From Nostoc sp. CCCryo 231-06 (lineage in GTDB: Bacteria; Cyanobacteriota; Cyanobacteriia; Cyanobacteriales; Nostocaceae), in the NCBI GenBank assembly GCA_023522315.1, contig JAHCSU010000264.1:1-38064 (forward strand): a stretch of DNA of 38,064 bases. Direction: 5' to 3'. Position 1 is the stretch's first letter, and every line of letters begins with the position of its first letter. Below are positions 6,345 through 15,512 of this stretch, piece after piece. The position numbers and the translations under genes are program-made. A model generated the notes under the pieces. The model was not told the origin of the DNA, ran no database searches, and saw only the letters and a program-made list of their open reading frames with translations.

Positions 6345-7551
6345 TTACTTCTTGGCAAATATCATCCTCAAATAAAATTTGTTGATATTCTTCTAAAGCA
6401 CGCTGAAATGTATATCTAGTTTTATAAAGTTGACGCGCTTTTTCACCCATTACTTTAACTCTTTGGGAATCATTAGCTAATTCACTAATTAAACTAGCAA
6501 GCTGTTGCGGGTTATTAGGGACTGTATTTATACCACAACCAGAAGTTTTTAAAAGTTTGTCGATGTATGAATTTGGTGCAGATATAGCAATAATCCCCCT
6601 ACCTGCGGCTAGCATTCCATAGAGTTTAGAAGGTGCAACAATCGACTCTGCACCGGGAATAAGGCTGACAAGTGAAATATCACAAGCAGTAAGGGATAGG
6701 GGAAGTAATTCTCTAGGTTGGTAAGGTAATAAAAAAATATTTTTTAGTTGGTAAGTTTGAATTGCTTGCTCAACTATTTTAGTTTTAACCCCCTCGCCAA
6801 TAAAGACAAATTGAATAGGAGTATCTTTCAGTATTTTGGCAGCTTCAGTAATAGTTTCAATATCATGCAACCTACCTAGATTGCCGGAGTATAATATTGT
6901 GAATATTTGAGTTAAGTTATATTTTTGGGCAAATTTGTTATCTTGTTTATTGCAAGTTGGTATATCTTCAATTGCCCAGTTTTCAATTATTGTAATTTGG
7001 TTTTTAATATTGGGATACTTTTGTACTAAATAATCTTGCATTGAACTACTGAGAACAATAGTATTTTTTGCATACTTGCAGGTTAAATAAATTAATTTAT
7101 CAAAAATTTTAAATAAAATACTATGTGATTGTATGATGCCTGAAATTGCAGCAGATTCAGGGAAGATATCTTGGAGGAGGAAGTAATATTCGCCTCCTTT
7201 TAAGAGTTTTAAACAGATGCCTAGTATACCCGCGTAGGGAGGATTAGAGGCAATGAGAAGGGGAGTTTTAGCTGGTTGATGACGAATGATATACGTGAAA
7301 GCTCCTAAGAGGAAAAATAATGAACTGCTGATTTTACTAAGGATGCTGTTGCTAGATTTTATGAGGGAGAAGGCACGGTGGATGTTAATTTGATTTAACA
7401 ATTCTGGGGTAGTTTTGTTTAATTGAGTGCTTGTGAAAATGTTAACAGTGTAGTCAAGGTCACAAAGTCCTTTAGCTAAGTCTGTCATTAGTTGAGATGT
7501 GGCACCGGAATGAGGATAAAAGTATTGAGTAAGGATTGTGATTTGTTGCAT
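6319..7551 (-). CDS. glycosyltransferase family 4, WcaI-like
   Basis: The 410-aa protein is a GT-B fold transferase. The N-terminal acceptor domain opens with ILTQYFYPHSGATSQLMTDL, as in WcaI-type enzymes. The donor domain begins near residue 217 with FTILYSGNLGRLHDIETITE, followed by FIGEGVKTKIVEQA and APSKLYGMLAAGRGIIAIS (the nucleotide-sugar binding region). No membrane helix is certain, though a hydrophobic patch near 75-90 may touch the membrane. It is the last gene of the minus-strand polysaccharide operon, after the broken methyltransferase, and probably adds one sugar to the lipid-linked repeat unit. Donor and linkage cannot be told from the sequence. Confidence 0.85.
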   Translation of the reverse strand: MQQITILTQYFYPHSGATSQLMTDLAKGLCDLDYTVNIFTSTQLNKTTPELLNQINIHRAFSLIKSSNSILSKISSSLFFLLGAFTYIIRHQPAKTPLLIASNPPYAGILGICLKLLKGGEYYFLLQDIFPESAAISGIIQSHSILFKIFDKLIYLTCKYAKNTIVLSSSMQDYLVQKYPNIKNQITIIENWAIEDIPTCNKQDNKFAQKYNLTQIFTILYSGNLGRLHDIETITEAAKILKDTPIQFVFIGEGVKTKIVEQAIQTYQLKNIFLLPYQPRELLPLSLTACDISLVSLIPGAESIVAPSKLYGMLAAGRGIIAISAPNSYIDKLLKTSGCGINTVPNNPQQLASLISELANDSQRVKVMGEKARQLYKTRYTFQRALEEYQQILFEDDICQEVIISNVGSN

Positions 7552-7569
7552 TGTTTTTGGTTATTTTAG

Positions 7570-8403
7570 TTACTCTTTAGTTAATATAAAATAAATACTA
7601 GTTGGTCTAAACTTATGAATAACTTTAGTAGGATGGTAACGAATATTCCACTTGAATAGAGAAGATAAACGAGCATCAGCCCAAGTAGCTACATCACTGT
7701 TATATGCAGATTTTCTGATTAATTTATAGATTATGGGAATAATAGGAAAACAGCAAAAAGTTTCTCTTTTAACTTTAAATCCAGTATCCTTAATAATATT
7801 TCGGAATATTTCTACGGGTATTCCACGTTCTCTTTTTGTAAGTCCTTGTCGAGGTTTAGACCAATCACCCATAGATACTATAGGCTCCCTTACTAGAGCA
7901 TAACCATCATTTATAAGACATCGATAAATCTCTTTCACGACTGTTGTAACATTTGGTATATGGTGAAGAACACCAATACATGTAATTAAGTCAAAAGAAC
8001 TATCTTAAAAAGGCATTGTCCCATCGAGAGAAGGCTTTATATATTTGCAAGGCACACCATGAACTCTATCTTGCACAAATGCATCAGAAGGTTCTAGAAT
8101 AGTAATCTGATTAATTTTTGGCATTATCGCGAGAAACTCATCTCCATATGCACTACCTAACCCAAGAACATGGTTAAACTGTTTTTTTCTAATATATTTG
8201 AAAGCATGTTGGTAGTTTAAAGCATGGTAAACATATTGATATGTTGTAGTATTATTAGCACCTAATTCAGCATAGCCTTCCTTTTCATCTTTGTACCATT
8301 CTGCAATTTGAGCTAAATTAAAATCATCACCGTATAAATTTTTGCCTGAAAGATATATCGCTTCAATGTTTGTCATACTTATCTTTGCACCTATATTGTT
8401 CAT
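7570..8403 (-). pseudogene. SAM-dependent methyltransferase broken by one in-frame stop
   Basis: From the ATG at 8403 the frame runs 132 codons to a TAA at 8005-8007 (complement) and continues in the same frame to 7570. The first part holds the SAM-binding region (FNHVLGLGSAYGDEFLAI and ITILEPSDAFVQDRVHG). The second part continues DSSFDLITCIGVLHHIPNV, the classic motif of class I methyltransferases, and ends with a normal C-terminal domain. Family members usually read PFEDxSFDL here, so the TAA most likely replaces a GAA codon by a single base change. Either this is a young pseudogene, a sequencing error, or the stop is read through. Without it the product would be about 277 residues, a normal size. 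A restart at the Met of MKEIYR would lack the SAM-binding half. Confidence 0.85.
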
Positions 8404-8510
8404 TAGTAAAATCTTATTGGTTATTAATTAGAGCAATTCCATCAGCCTGTAAATTTTTGCTTACTTATTTAGTATTACTGATTCTATTTGAATTAATTAA
8501 AAATTTACGC

Positions 8511-9710
8511 TTAAAAATGATTAAAACTCAATTTTTCCAGGAGCTTTTCCCAATTCTCAATATGTTTATCATAAGAAAATCTTTCTCTAAAAAGTCTTAA
8601 TCCGTTTAATGCAAGCTGCGTTCGCTTTTCTACATCTAGAGATAGTTCTATAATTACTTCCTTAATCACATCAGGAGAGCATTCATTTATAAATCTAACT
8701 GTTTCTTCATTAACAGTTGTTGGTATTTCGCCGACCTTAGTCGTAATAATAGCGCAGCCAGATGCAAGAGCCTCAATAATAGTAATAGGTTGTCCTTCAT
8801 AGCGTGAAGGTAAAATAAAAATATGAGCATCATGAAATAATTTTTCTTTTTCTAAATCTACTGCCCCATTAATCCAAGTTAATTTAGCATTATCACTTTT
8901 ATTAATATAATTTATCTGGGTTTCAATCCAGGCTGATGCTGTTTCATGTGTTGGGAGTTGTAGATTTTTTTCTCTACCGATAGTAATTTTCCCACACAAA
9001 ATAGCATTCACAAAAATATTATTATTATTTTCAGATAAAATAGCAATTGATTTAATAAATTCAATATAACCTTTTTGTTCCATTAAACTACTTAAAAAAA
9101 GAACATTTACTATCGGTTTTTTCTTATAGGTTTGAAGGCTTGAATTATGTTTTACAGATACTTCCTGCTCTGATAATTGATTTAATGTACATGTGTTATC
9201 CATCAAACAAATTTGATGTTCAGCTATGCCAAGAGATAAAGCCTTTTCTTTATGATTTACTCCCAAAACAGTAATAAAATCTGCTCCTTTTAAATACAAC
9301 CGAAATAATTTAGATTCAAATGAATTATAGTCCCAGTTCATAAACCAGCTTCCATGAAGTGAGATTATAGCAGGACTATTAAAATATCTTATTTTTCTGA
9401 TTAAAATAGGAAATCCTTCTCTGATAAGAGCAAATTTAGTTTGACCAAGGTTAACATATAATATTGTCTCTTTTTCTGACAAAAATACTTGAAACCAGAC
9501 AACTAATATTTTGAAAAATAATTCTATTATTTTAGTATTGAAAAACCAACGTAAATTTATTTTTTCCTTTAACCTATCAAATGCTGGGGGATTTAACACA
9601 TGAATTTCCCAGTTGTTTGCATATAGTCCTTGAATTAAAAGTTCTGAAGCAAACCTTTGTCCTGAAAATATGTCACCAACTGTATAAACAGCTAAAATTG
9701 ATTTTTTCAT
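8511..9710 (-). CDS. glycosyltransferase family 4
   Basis: The 399-aa protein has a GT-B donor half near residues 200-360: VLFLSSLMEQKGYIEFIKSI, then FILPSRYEGQPITIIEALAS with the E-x7-E pattern, and GCAIITTKVGEIPTTV. The N-terminal half (ILAVYTVGDIFSGQRFASEL) is the acceptor side, and AIISLHGSWFMNWDYN resembles the HGS loop of GT4 enzymes. Codon use is AT-rich like its neighbours. It follows the GT2 gene by 12 bases in the same operon; 107 bases separate it from the broken methyltransferase gene downstream. The sugar is unknown. Confidence 0.85.
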   Translation of the reverse strand: MKKSILAVYTVGDIFSGQRFASELLIQGLYANNWEIHVLNPPAFDRLKEKINLRWFFNTKIIELFFKILVVWFQVFLSEKETILYVNLGQTKFALIREGFPILIRKIRYFNSPAIISLHGSWFMNWDYNSFESKLFRLYLKGADFITVLGVNHKEKALSLGIAEHQICLMDNTCTLNQLSEQEVSVKHNSSLQTYKKKPIVNVLFLSSLMEQKGYIEFIKSIAILSENNNNIFVNAILCGKITIGREKNLQLPTHETASAWIETQINYINKSDNAKLTWINGAVDLEKEKLFHDAHIFILPSRYEGQPITIIEALASGCAIITTKVGEIPTTVNEETVRFINECSPDVIKEVIIELSLDVEKRTQLALNGLRLFRERFSYDKHIENWEKLLEKLSFNHF

Positions 9711-9722
9711 CTTGTAATACCA

Positions 9723-10646
9723 CTATTTATTGATTATTTGTAAAACAGGGTTCAAAAGTTTTTTGGTAAATGAAAGCCATTTAGGATTTAACTTTAGTAG
9801 AAATTTTTTAATTATTTCATATTCTTCCAAACTTATATTTATCTCATTAGGTAAATTAATATTCATTATATTATGTGGATAATCTAATTCCTTTAAGTAT
9901 TTACGTGCAGTCCAATTACCATGTGTTCCACTGCTGTCAAAACCGATATTCTTAACATAGCTAATAGGTGGATAGACTGTATATCCATTTTTCTGAAAAA
10001 TGCTCCAATACCAACGTATAGCCCAAGAATCAATATCGCCAGAGATTTGCATTTTAAGCATTTCAAAAAAATCATAGCTATTATCCAGATTGAAACGATA
10101 GCGCATATCTTTATCTTTTTTTAATAATTCCCATCCAGTAGCTTGTGGATCAAAATAATTCCATGCTCTTTTCCATGTACCCCATCCCCATGAAGATATA
10201 AAAGGTAAAAATAGTGCATCCGTTCGATCCTTCAAGTCTGGAATTGGATACATATATCCAGTAACATGCATTAAATAACTTTCACTTTTATACTTTTCCA
10301 GAGATGCATTCAAGAAGCCCAAAAACTGAGGTGCTACGACTAAATCATCTTCTACTACAATTACACGTTGATATTTATCACATAAAGTTGTAACACCTGA
10401 AATAATAGAGTTTGCTAAACCTCGATTCGTTGAAGATTCCATAATCTCAGCTTTTGTTCCTACTAGAGAATGGACTACCTCACGAGCTTGCATTACTTTC
10501 TGTTTATCCTCCTCTTTCTTTGCTCCATCGCAAAAAATATAGAGAGGACTATTTGCAAACTCAGGGCATTGCATTAGGCTTTCCAAAGTACGGCGGGTAT
10601 GCTCTGGACGTTTGTATACAAAAAGTGCGATCGGTGCGTAGTTCAT
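9723..10646 (-). CDS. GT2-type (GNT-I-like) glycosyltransferase
   Basis: The 307-aa protein begins APIALFVYKRPEHTRRTLES, typical of a group of GT-A transferases related to GNT-I. RVIVVEDDLVVAPQFLGFLN near residues 93-112 supplies the acidic metal-binding site (EDD). A Trp-rich block (FISSWGWGTWKRAWNYF, about 148-164) and IDSWAIRWYWSIFQKNG follow, both common in this group, and VKNIGFDSSGTH closes the active-site region. It starts 2 bases after the next upstream gene's stop and is clearly in the same operon. It probably builds the repeat unit on the cytoplasmic face. Confidence 0.85.
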   Translation of the reverse strand: MNYAPIALFVYKRPEHTRRTLESLMQCPEFANSPLYIFCDGAKKEEDKQKVMQAREVVHSLVGTKAEIMESSTNRGLANSIISGVTTLCDKYQRVIVVEDDLVVAPQFLGFLNASLEKYKSESYLMHVTGYMYPIPDLKDRTDALFLPFISSWGWGTWKRAWNYFDPQATGWELLKKDKDMRYRFNLDNSYDFFEMLKMQISGDIDSWAIRWYWSIFQKNGYTVYPPISYVKNIGFDSSGTHGNWTARKYLKELDYPHNIMNINLPNEINISLEEYEIIKKFLLKLNPKWLSFTKKLLNPVLQIINK

Positions 10647-10648
10647 GG

Positions 10649-11476
10649 TTAATAAATATGTTGTGTCTTTTCGACAAAATGGGCTTGATAATATTCTTTC
10701 CGCATTGAACCCAATTCCCCGCGTAAAAACTGTTGTATGCGTCTAACGCACTTGAAAAATTCCTTCTTAGTACGATAGGTATAACTATTCATACTAATAT
10801 TAAATTGCTTTTCTAAAATATGAGCTATTTCTCGTTGGCCAATATGAGGAATAGTGCTTCCTTTAGACAAAGGTTGCTTTCTGAAACTAGCAAAAAACTC
10901 AGGGATATATTGAATTGTAAATCGTTGGGCAAGTTTATAAAGTAGTTCGTATTCCATTGCGTATTCTAACCCTGTATTAAGACAACCTACTTCTTCATAA
11001 GCTTGTCTTTTATAAAAAGTTGCCCCCTGGAATATAGTATTAGCTCCATACGCTAGAGTTTGATAATAAACCTGCGTTGAAATTAGCGCACGAATAAGTG
11101 AACCCATTTGATCTACCCAAAAAGCATTGCCATAAATCAAAGCCAATTCTTCATTATTTGAAAATATATCTGCCACTTTGAACAGTGTATCACTACACAA
11201 GAAATCGTCAGAGTTAATCCATCCAATGATCTCACCAGATCCTATCTCAAAACCTCTCTTTATTGCACTTGCTTGTCCATTATCAGGCTGAGATTGCCAA
11301 TAATTAATTTGCGAATCATACTTTCTAATAATATCAATAGAGTTGTCGTTAGAACCACCATCCATAACAATGTATTCTAAGTTAGGATAACTCTGATTAA
11401 TAACTGATTTCAAGCATACTTCAAGGTATTCAGCTTGATTGTAGGAAGGAGTAACAATAGTAATTTTCGGAAGCAT
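10649..11476 (-). CDS. glycosyltransferase family 2
   Basis: The 275-aa protein has the canonical GT2 beginning ITIVTPSYNQAEYLEVCLKS (5-24), then YPNLEYIVMDGGSNDNSIDI (31-50) and GEIIGWINSDDFL (about 80-92) with the DD metal/nucleotide site. The C-terminal part carries the acceptor-side block YAMEYELLYKLAQRF. No membrane segment is visible, so it acts in the cytoplasm on lipid-linked intermediates. It sits in the middle of the operon, 18 bases after the methyltransferase gene. Confidence 0.9.
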   Translation of the reverse strand: MLPKITIVTPSYNQAEYLEVCLKSVINQSYPNLEYIVMDGGSNDNSIDIIRKYDSQINYWQSQPDNGQASAIKRGFEIGSGEIIGWINSDDFLCSDTLFKVADIFSNNEELALIYGNAFWVDQMGSLIRALISTQVYYQTLAYGANTIFQGATFYKRQAYEEVGCLNTGLEYAMEYELLYKLAQRFTIQYIPEFFASFRKQPLSKGSTIPHIGQREIAHILEKQFNISMNSYTYRTKKEFFKCVRRIQQFLRGELGSMRKEYYQAHFVEKTQHIY

Positions 11477-11494
11477 ATCAACTATTTTTTAGGT

Positions 11495-12142
11495 TTATGG
11501 AGCTTTGATAGCATCTAATACAATCGATGTGTATTTCAATTGCCCATCACGATTTCGCCAATCAAATCGCTTTGATCGTGTAATCATACCCTCATCAGGA
11601 TTCCAGTTATAATAATGAAATTTACCTGATTCATCAAAGTATTCATACAATTTTACCTTAAAGCCTGCTTGTTCTAGAAGCGTTTGAATTGTTCTGTAGG
11701 TGTAAAGAACCTTGTGATTGTCAGCCCCTGCTCCACTGCCTCCAACTTTGACTGACTCTATATATTCCACATTAGGATGTAACCCATCTGGAACTGCAAG
11801 CCTAAGGTATCCTCCTAGTTTCAAATATTTAAAACAATTAGATGCTGCAATTAATCCTTCTTGCTCTGTTAGATGTTCCCAGACATGCTCCGCCAACAAA
11901 GCATTTATAGAACAAGGCCCAAAAAACTTTTCCCAAGTTGTTGAATCTAAAAGATTAAGAAATTCTGCTTCGCTAGGTATCCAACCAGAAATAGCTTTTC
12001 TTGATGCACCGATGATAATTTTTTGATTAGGCAGTTTCTGATGAATCTTTATTTTAAATAAAAGAACACCAAAACTTCTCATGTATCTTGATCTAAGCCA
12101 ATTCCTAAGATTAAAAACAATAAAGTATTTCTTAAAACTCAT
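11495..12142 (-). CDS. SAM-dependent methyltransferase-like protein
   Basis: The 215-aa protein resembles small predicted methyltransferases found in polysaccharide clusters. QKIIIGASRKAISGWIPSEA stands where these proteins have the LNxGCGxxxxxGWxNxD motif, NALLAEHVWEHLTEQEG is the motif around the conserved EHxxEHL, and YLKLGGYLRLAVPDGLHP is the post-motif strand. The glycine-rich loop is weaker than usual (IGAS rather than GCG), so SAM binding deserves caution. The neighbours are glycosyltransferases and a polymerase, so a sugar methylation role is the simplest reading. A 174-base AT-rich gap precedes it, which could hold an internal promoter. Confidence 0.7.
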   Translation of the reverse strand: MSFKKYFIVFNLRNWLRSRYMRSFGVLLFKIKIHQKLPNQKIIIGASRKAISGWIPSEAEFLNLLDSTTWEKFFGPCSINALLAEHVWEHLTEQEGLIAASNCFKYLKLGGYLRLAVPDGLHPNVEYIESVKVGGSGAGADNHKVLYTYRTIQTLLEQAGFKVKLYEYFDESGKFHYYNWNPDEGMITRSKRFDWRNRDGQLKYTSIVLDAIKAP

Positions 12143-12316
12143 ATTTTTTTATTTGAGGTTTTACTCGGTATACTATATCTAAAAAACAGCTATAATTCAT
12201 CATTTAAAGCCAACCTTCAAAAAGCTCTTGCATAAATAAGACATAATTAATCCATTGATAATAAGTTAATAGATTTTATGTAATAACAATTATAATGGAA
12301 ATGGAATTATGCTAAA

Positions 12317-13483
12317 TTACTTAAACGCTAAAGTGATTTTTTTATGCCTTTCTGGAAGTGAAAATATTGAAATAATAAAAACAAAGAAAATAGGTTGATA
12401 TGCAACATGTAGAAAAAGGGAAAACAACAAAAAAGATAAGATATACTTGAGGTTTTCATGAGTGTATAATCTTTTAAGAATAATACCAACGAGGAAAAGA
12501 TAGTAAAAGCTGAAAATAAGACCACACTCCAACACTAATCTTAATAAGGAGTTATGAGGCACAAAATCTGTGTCAGCGAAATGAGTTATGTATTCAGGAG
12601 TTCTTTCTGGTATACCGAAAAGCAATACATTAGGTTCATTTATTAATGCTTTAATTACTAATAAGTTCACTTCAAACCTGGCAGTGTCATCGGCATTCAC
12701 TGTTACTAATCTTTGAATATTATCTCTTGCGAAAGAGCCTCCACTCATTAAACTAGCAATATCTACAATATAAAAACTAGAAAAATAAATTGATATATTA
12801 GCCACTAACACCAAAGGAAGTAAAAAATTTTTATTAAATATTTTAAGAAAAGGAATAGATGATCTCTTCTTTTTTAACTTAGATAAAAACAATACTTCAA
12901 ATAAATAAATCAACATAAATAATCCTAAAGATACAGCATAAGTACGGCTAAGGAATAAAAACACACATAATATAGACAATAATATTCCCAAAATAAAATT
13001 ATTTCTAAAGCAAAACATGAAAAAAATTAGCATATAGAAGCCACTAAAGTTTGGATCAGGAACACTTAACGTATAAAAATCCCTTCCAGTCGATTGATGA
13101 ATGAGTTGATTAATAATTGAAATGAAACTAATAAAATATATAGCCCAAACTATTTTTTTATTGGGATTTTGAACACTACGGCAACCAATTAATAAAATAC
13201 TAACAATCATTAAATAATATAGCTTTGTACCAGAAAAATAGAATAAAGACATCAAAGCTAATAAAAATATTAAATTGATATCACTTCTGTGGATACTCAA
13301 GCCAAATACTATACAAAGCAAAAGTAAAATGCTTAATACTAAAAGTGTCGATACACTCAATATATAGTCAGGGAATACTCCATATGGAATTATGTACAAG
13401 CTAATAGCTGAAGTAGCAATAAAAAAGCAAATTAAAATTGAGTAGACTGGATCTTTTACTTGATTTTGTGATTGTTTTATCAT
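12317..13483 (-). CDS. O-antigen polymerase/ligase-like membrane protein (Wzy/WaaL type)
   Basis: The 388-aa protein is almost entirely hydrophobic, with about ten or more membrane helices (for example YSILICFFIATSAISLYIIP, LILLLCIVFGLSI, LFLVGIILKRL). A periplasmic loop near residues 240-310 carries charged residues (RLVTVNADDTARFEVN) and leads into FVPHNSLLRLVLECGLIF, the HN-x2-L-x6-GL pattern of the O-antigen ligase/polymerase superfamily. Since the operon also has a flippase and chain-length protein, polymerisation of repeat units (Wzy role) is more likely than ligation. The sequence is very AT-rich, as is usual for wzy genes. It starts 3 bases after the upstream GT4 stop. Confidence 0.8.
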   Translation of the reverse strand: MIKQSQNQVKDPVYSILICFFIATSAISLYIIPYGVFPDYILSVSTLLVLSILLLLCIVFGLSIHRSDINLIFLLALMSLFYFSGTKLYYLMIVSILLIGCRSVQNPNKKIVWAIYFISFISIINQLIHQSTGRDFYTLSVPDPNFSGFYMLIFFMFCFRNNFILGILLSILCVFLFLSRTYAVSLGLFMLIYLFEVLFLSKLKKKRSSIPFLKIFNKNFLLPLVLVANISIYFSSFYIVDIASLMSGGSFARDNIQRLVTVNADDTARFEVNLLVIKALINEPNVLLFGIPERTPEYITHFADTDFVPHNSLLRLVLECGLIFSFYYLFLVGIILKRLYTHENLKYILSFLLFSLFLHVAYQPIFFVFIISIFSLPERHKKITLAFK

Positions 13484-13486
13484 GAT

Positions 13487-14734
13487 TTATTCACAGTTTC
13501 CATAAGTTTCAGAAAAGATTCGTAAATATCTTGCTGCTTGTAGATCCAAAGTAAATTCTTGTTCTACCTTCTGACGTGAAAACTTCGATAAATATTTATA
13601 ACGTTCAGAGTCTTCAAGTATCCAGCGAATTCCTCTTGCGAAGTCTTCTAAGTTAAAAGGTATAGCCAAGTAACCATTTTGCTGATGTACAATCATATCT
13701 GCCAAACCTCCTACATTGAAGGATACACAGGGAGTACTACAAGATAACGCCTCCATAACAGTATTAGGTAAATTATCTTCCACAGAAGGTAAGATAAATA
13801 CGTCAGCCGCTGAGTATGCAAGTACAAGAGAAATTTGATCATGAAGTTTCCCCAGATGATTGACTTTAATACTGCATATAAAATTAGACTTTAAGGTACC
13901 AAAAGTTACCAGTTCTATTTGATCTTTCAACCTTGATTGATTCAATATCTTTAAAGTAGGTTCTAAAAATTGAAATCCTTTTCTTCCAGGTGAAAGAGAT
14001 GTAGCACCAAAAAGAATTAACTTTTTTTCTTGAGGCAGTCTTAAGATTTCACGTGCTAATTTCTTAGGAATAGATCGATATAAATTACTATCTATGCCAT
14101 TTGGAATGACTTCAATTTTAAAACGACTAAATAAAGAGCTTTCTCTTGCACATTTAGCCAACCAATTACTAGGAGTAACAATTGTGAGATTCAAATTGTG
14201 CCATTTTTTCCACTTTCGTTCCCAAACCCATCGAGATAAATCATTTTCTGAATTACTGTTAAGTTGAGGACAGGCTCCACAGGCTTTTGTGTATCTATCG
14301 CAATCACTACTGTAATGGCAACCTCCTGTGAAACCCCACATATCATGTAAAGTCAATACTATCGGTCGGTTGAGCTTGGCAATGCCTTCAACTGAGAAAT
14401 ATCCAGCATTAATCCAATGTATATTAATAATATCTGGGTTAATTTTTGCAATTCTTTGTGTTAGTCGGCTAGGTAGCCATTGTAGAGAGTAAGTGGTCTT
14501 CTCGCGTTCTTTATAAAATCGAATAGGTAATGAATCCACAGTATTAGTGATAGAATTCCATACTTTGCCTATTCTGCTTGATGGCGGCAGCACACGCTCA
14601 TCATCGTGAGTTTTTTCTCCTACAACAAGAAAAGAATCAACATTACTTTGTTGTAATCCTTGCTGTAATCGGTATGCAGCAGCAAACCCACCAGCTTTCC
14701 CGTCAGATCGACTTAGTATACAAACCCTCATCAT
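13487..14734 (-). CDS. glycosyltransferase family 4 with a four-cysteine motif
   Basis: The 415-aa GT-B enzyme opens MRVCILSRSDGKAGGFAAAY. Residues 130-157 read HDMWGFTGGCHY and CDRYTKACGACPQL, giving Cys139, Cys145, Cys152 and Cys155 spaced C-x5-C-x6-C-x2-C, a known mark of one GT4 subgroup and plausibly a metal site. The donor half has LILFGATSLSPGRKGFQFLE, DVFILPSVEDNLPNTVMEAL (E-x7-E) and CVSFNVGGLADMIVH. Start ATG 14734 overlaps the stop of the FkbM gene as ATGA, so the two are translationally coupled. It likely adds a sugar to the repeat unit. Confidence 0.88.
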   Translation of the reverse strand: MMRVCILSRSDGKAGGFAAAYRLQQGLQQSNVDSFLVVGEKTHDDERVLPPSSRIGKVWNSITNTVDSLPIRFYKEREKTTYSLQWLPSRLTQRIAKINPDIINIHWINAGYFSVEGIAKLNRPIVLTLHDMWGFTGGCHYSSDCDRYTKACGACPQLNSNSENDLSRWVWERKWKKWHNLNLTIVTPSNWLAKCARESSLFSRFKIEVIPNGIDSNLYRSIPKKLAREILRLPQEKKLILFGATSLSPGRKGFQFLEPTLKILNQSRLKDQIELVTFGTLKSNFICSIKVNHLGKLHDQISLVLAYSAADVFILPSVEDNLPNTVMEALSCSTPCVSFNVGGLADMIVHQQNGYLAIPFNLEDFARGIRWILEDSERYKYLSKFSRQKVEQEFTLDLQAARYLRIFSETYGNCE

Positions 14735-15465
14735 TCTCTCCTAAAGAAAATCCCATCCATCTGAAGCAGTCTTCCTGTTGTGGGATGTATTACAACAGGA
14801 AGTAAAGCGTGTAATTCAAAGCCTAGTTGGCTTAGAGTCGCTAACATATCTGCCAATAAAGGTTGTCCTTCATATAAAGGCACAACCGATAGTTCTATTT
14901 GTAAACCAGTCACTTTAGAAAGAAGTTGTGTAGCGCCAGCCAAAACATATTTTTCAAAGCCCTGAACGTCTATTTTTAAAAATATGGCATTTGTGTCTGG
15001 TGTAATATAAGCAGGCGCAACCGTATCAAGGCAAACGAGAGGAACAACTTCAGAACCTACATAAATAGAATCAGGTGAAGCTTCTAAGTGGGCTTTTAGC
15101 ATGGGAAGAATTGAACTGCTGGTACTCCGTTCAGAGACATTGATCGTAATTTCACCATTTCTATCTCCCACGGCGCTACGCGGAGCCACAACCCATAAGT
15201 CATCTTGAACAGCCAATTTCTCTAATTTTTTGTATGCGTCTAATAGTGGCTCAAAAGAAATGATTTTACCTGAATAAGCAATCTTACGCAGAAGTTGACT
15301 ATATTGACCAGCATTTGCTCCAACATCAAACACAAAATCTATATTGTGATATGCAAACAAATGTTTGATTAAGGCTTCTTCAGAAGTTCGGATACTATAC
15401 TTTCTCAATTCGATTCCGAAATTTCTTGAAAATTTCTTAGCTTGATTCCAAATAAATTTACGCAT
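14731..15465 (-). CDS. FkbM family methyltransferase
   Basis: The 244-aa protein is a class I methyltransferase of the FkbM type. DFVFDVGANAGQYSQLLRK (39-57) is the SAM-binding loop, KIISFEPLLDAYKKLEKLA (67-85) carries the acidic ribose-binding Glu, and AIFLKIDVQGFEKYVLAGA (about 160-178) is the signature IDVQGxE block. FkbM enzymes O-methylate sugars and other hydroxyls, fitting decoration of the polysaccharide. The segment WVVAPRSAVGD is encoded partly by a GC-rich palindrome, GGCTCCGCGTAGCGCC (15172-15187, complement), that looks like a small dispersed repeat inserted in frame. The stop overlaps the next gene by 4 bases. Confidence 0.9.
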   Translation of the reverse strand: MRKFIWNQAKKFSRNFGIELRKYSIRTSEEALIKHLFAYHNIDFVFDVGANAGQYSQLLRKIAYSGKIISFEPLLDAYKKLEKLAVQDDLWVVAPRSAVGDRNGEITINVSERSTSSSILPMLKAHLEASPDSIYVGSEVVPLVCLDTVAPAYITPDTNAIFLKIDVQGFEKYVLAGATQLLSKVTGLQIELSVVPLYEGQPLLADMLATLSQLGFELHALLPVVIHPTTGRLLQMDGIFFRRE

Positions 15466-15512
15466 AATTCAAATTTTTAGATAGGTTAAAAATTTTAGTT
15501 AGCTTAGAAAAA

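Noticed and set aside
8404-8510. Short plus-strand frame crossing the gap between the glycosyltransferase and broken methyltransferase genes
   Set aside because: It overlaps coding sequence on both sides, is AT-rich and low in complexity, and has no ribosome site.
12143-12316. AT-rich gap as an internal promoter of the polysaccharide operon
   Set aside because: No distinct -10/-35 pair or operator could be supported by eye, so it is mentioned only with the neighbouring gene.
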